NCBI GenBank assembly: GCA_029863105.1 | Contig: JAOTWC010000058.1 | Coordinates: 1 to 8,336, forward strand | Reading direction: 5' to 3' | Origin: Gemmatimonadota bacterium | GTDB lineage: Bacteria > Gemmatimonadota > Gemmatimonadetes > Palauibacterales > Palauibacteraceae | Length of the DNA: 8,336 nt | Shown here: positions 8,051 through 8,336 of the stretch, piece by piece | Layout: the number at the start of each line of letters is the position of its first letter | Numbering within the stretch: position 1 is the stretch's first letter | Notes under the pieces: generated by a model | Seen by the model: only the letters and a program-made list of their open reading frames with translations | Databases searched by the model: none | What the model was told of the DNA's origin: nothing | Translations under genes and position numbers: made by a program

Positions 8051-8336
8051 CGCGAGGGGCAGGCAGAGAGCGGTCGGGCATCCGTTGTGTACGGAGTAGA
8101 GGCGAAGCCGCCCCCGGCCGAGGCGATTCCGCTCGGTATCCAGCATGTGCTGGCGATGCTGCTTGGGAACATCACCACGCCTCTTCTCGTCGCCGGCGCA
8201 CTGTCGCTGGCCGTCGAGGACACCGCACTCCTCATCCAGATGGCCCTGCTGATGGCGGGAATCGCGACCGTCATCCAGTCGTATCCCCTGGGTCCCGTTG
8301 GTGCCCGGTTGCCGATCGTCATGGGTACCTCGATCG
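8042..8336 (+). CDS. NCS2 family uracil/xanthine permease, N-terminal part (3' end beyond window)
   Basis: This is the start of a nucleobase:cation symporter-2 permease (UraA/XanQ/PbuX group), an inner membrane protein that imports purine or pyrimidine bases with protons. The frame is open for 98 codons and runs off the right edge. The sequence VVYGVEAKPPPAEAIPLGIQ is followed by HVLAMLLGNIT, the conserved first helix with its His (the XanQ His31 position), then PLLVAGALSLA, LIQMALLMAGIATVIQ and GPVGARLPIVMGTS, all standard NCS2 blocks. Family members usually have a short soluble N-tail before the VYG segment, so the GTG at 8042 (15 residues upstream of it) is preferred to the GTG at 8087; neither has a strong ribosome binding site, and the start is uncertain. 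The substrate cannot be settled because the selectivity helices TM8 and TM10 are not in view. It lies 40 bases behind the prepilin gene. Confidence 0.9.
   Translation, partial: MRRREGQAESGRASVVYGVEAKPPPAEAIPLGIQHVLAMLLGNITTPLLVAGALSLAVEDTALLIQMALLMAGIATVIQSYPLGPVGARLPIVMGTSI

Noticed and set aside
8087..8089. The GTG at 8087 as the permease start.
   Set aside because: It would begin the protein at the VYG segment, which in NCS2 relatives is normally preceded by a short soluble tail, and its ribosome binding site is no better than that of the GTG at 8042. It remains possible.

Overview
This is a GC-rich bacterial chromosomal window with nine genes or gene parts and one probable gene remnant. 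There are no tRNA or rRNA genes, no CRISPR array and no insertion sequence that I can recognise. The organism is Gram-negative-like: it has exported AQ-type signal peptides, a periplasmic polymer acetylation pair, a type IV prepilin and possibly an Lnt remnant. The prepilin, the secreted M1 peptidase with a DUF6702 partner, and the style of the signal peptides would fit Gemmatimonadota or a nearby phylum. That placement rests on general resemblance, not on a marker gene.

Layout. Positions 5002 down to 1 are all on the minus strand: a secreted M1 zinc metallopeptidase, a small secreted DUF6702 protein coupled to it by a 4-base GTGA overlap, then after 124 bases an AlgI-like MBOAT acyltransferase and, one base after its stop, an SGNH-like (AlgJ/AlgX-type) partner cut by the left edge. 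A short AT-rich patch near 5086-5125 in the divergent gap carries a good extended -10 box for the peptidase. It may also serve the plus-strand gene at 5214, an exported pyridoxamine-phosphate-oxidase-fold protein. That gene converges with a minus-strand eight-helix membrane protein, and one CTAG tetranucleotide supplies both stop codons. The membrane protein follows a class II (Ntn-type) glutamine amidotransferase gene in the same orientation. Upstream of the amidotransferase is a 79-codon open stretch that reads like the severed C-terminus of a membrane protein, most likely apolipoprotein N-acyltransferase. On the plus strand come a type IV prepilin (7633-8001) and the start of an NCS2 uracil/xanthine permease cut by the right edge.

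How the genes work together. The MBOAT and SGNH proteins should form one O-acetylation machine for an extracytoplasmic polymer that the window does not identify. The M1 peptidase and DUF6702 protein look like one secreted unit. The rest are ordinary housekeeping or accessory genes without an obvious joint pathway. I found no convincing new multi-gene system. The points most worth a second look are the decapitated lnt-like fragment, the exported PNPOx-fold protein, the M1-DUF6702 coupling, and the strong scarcity of CTAG, whose few sites fall mostly on stop codons.
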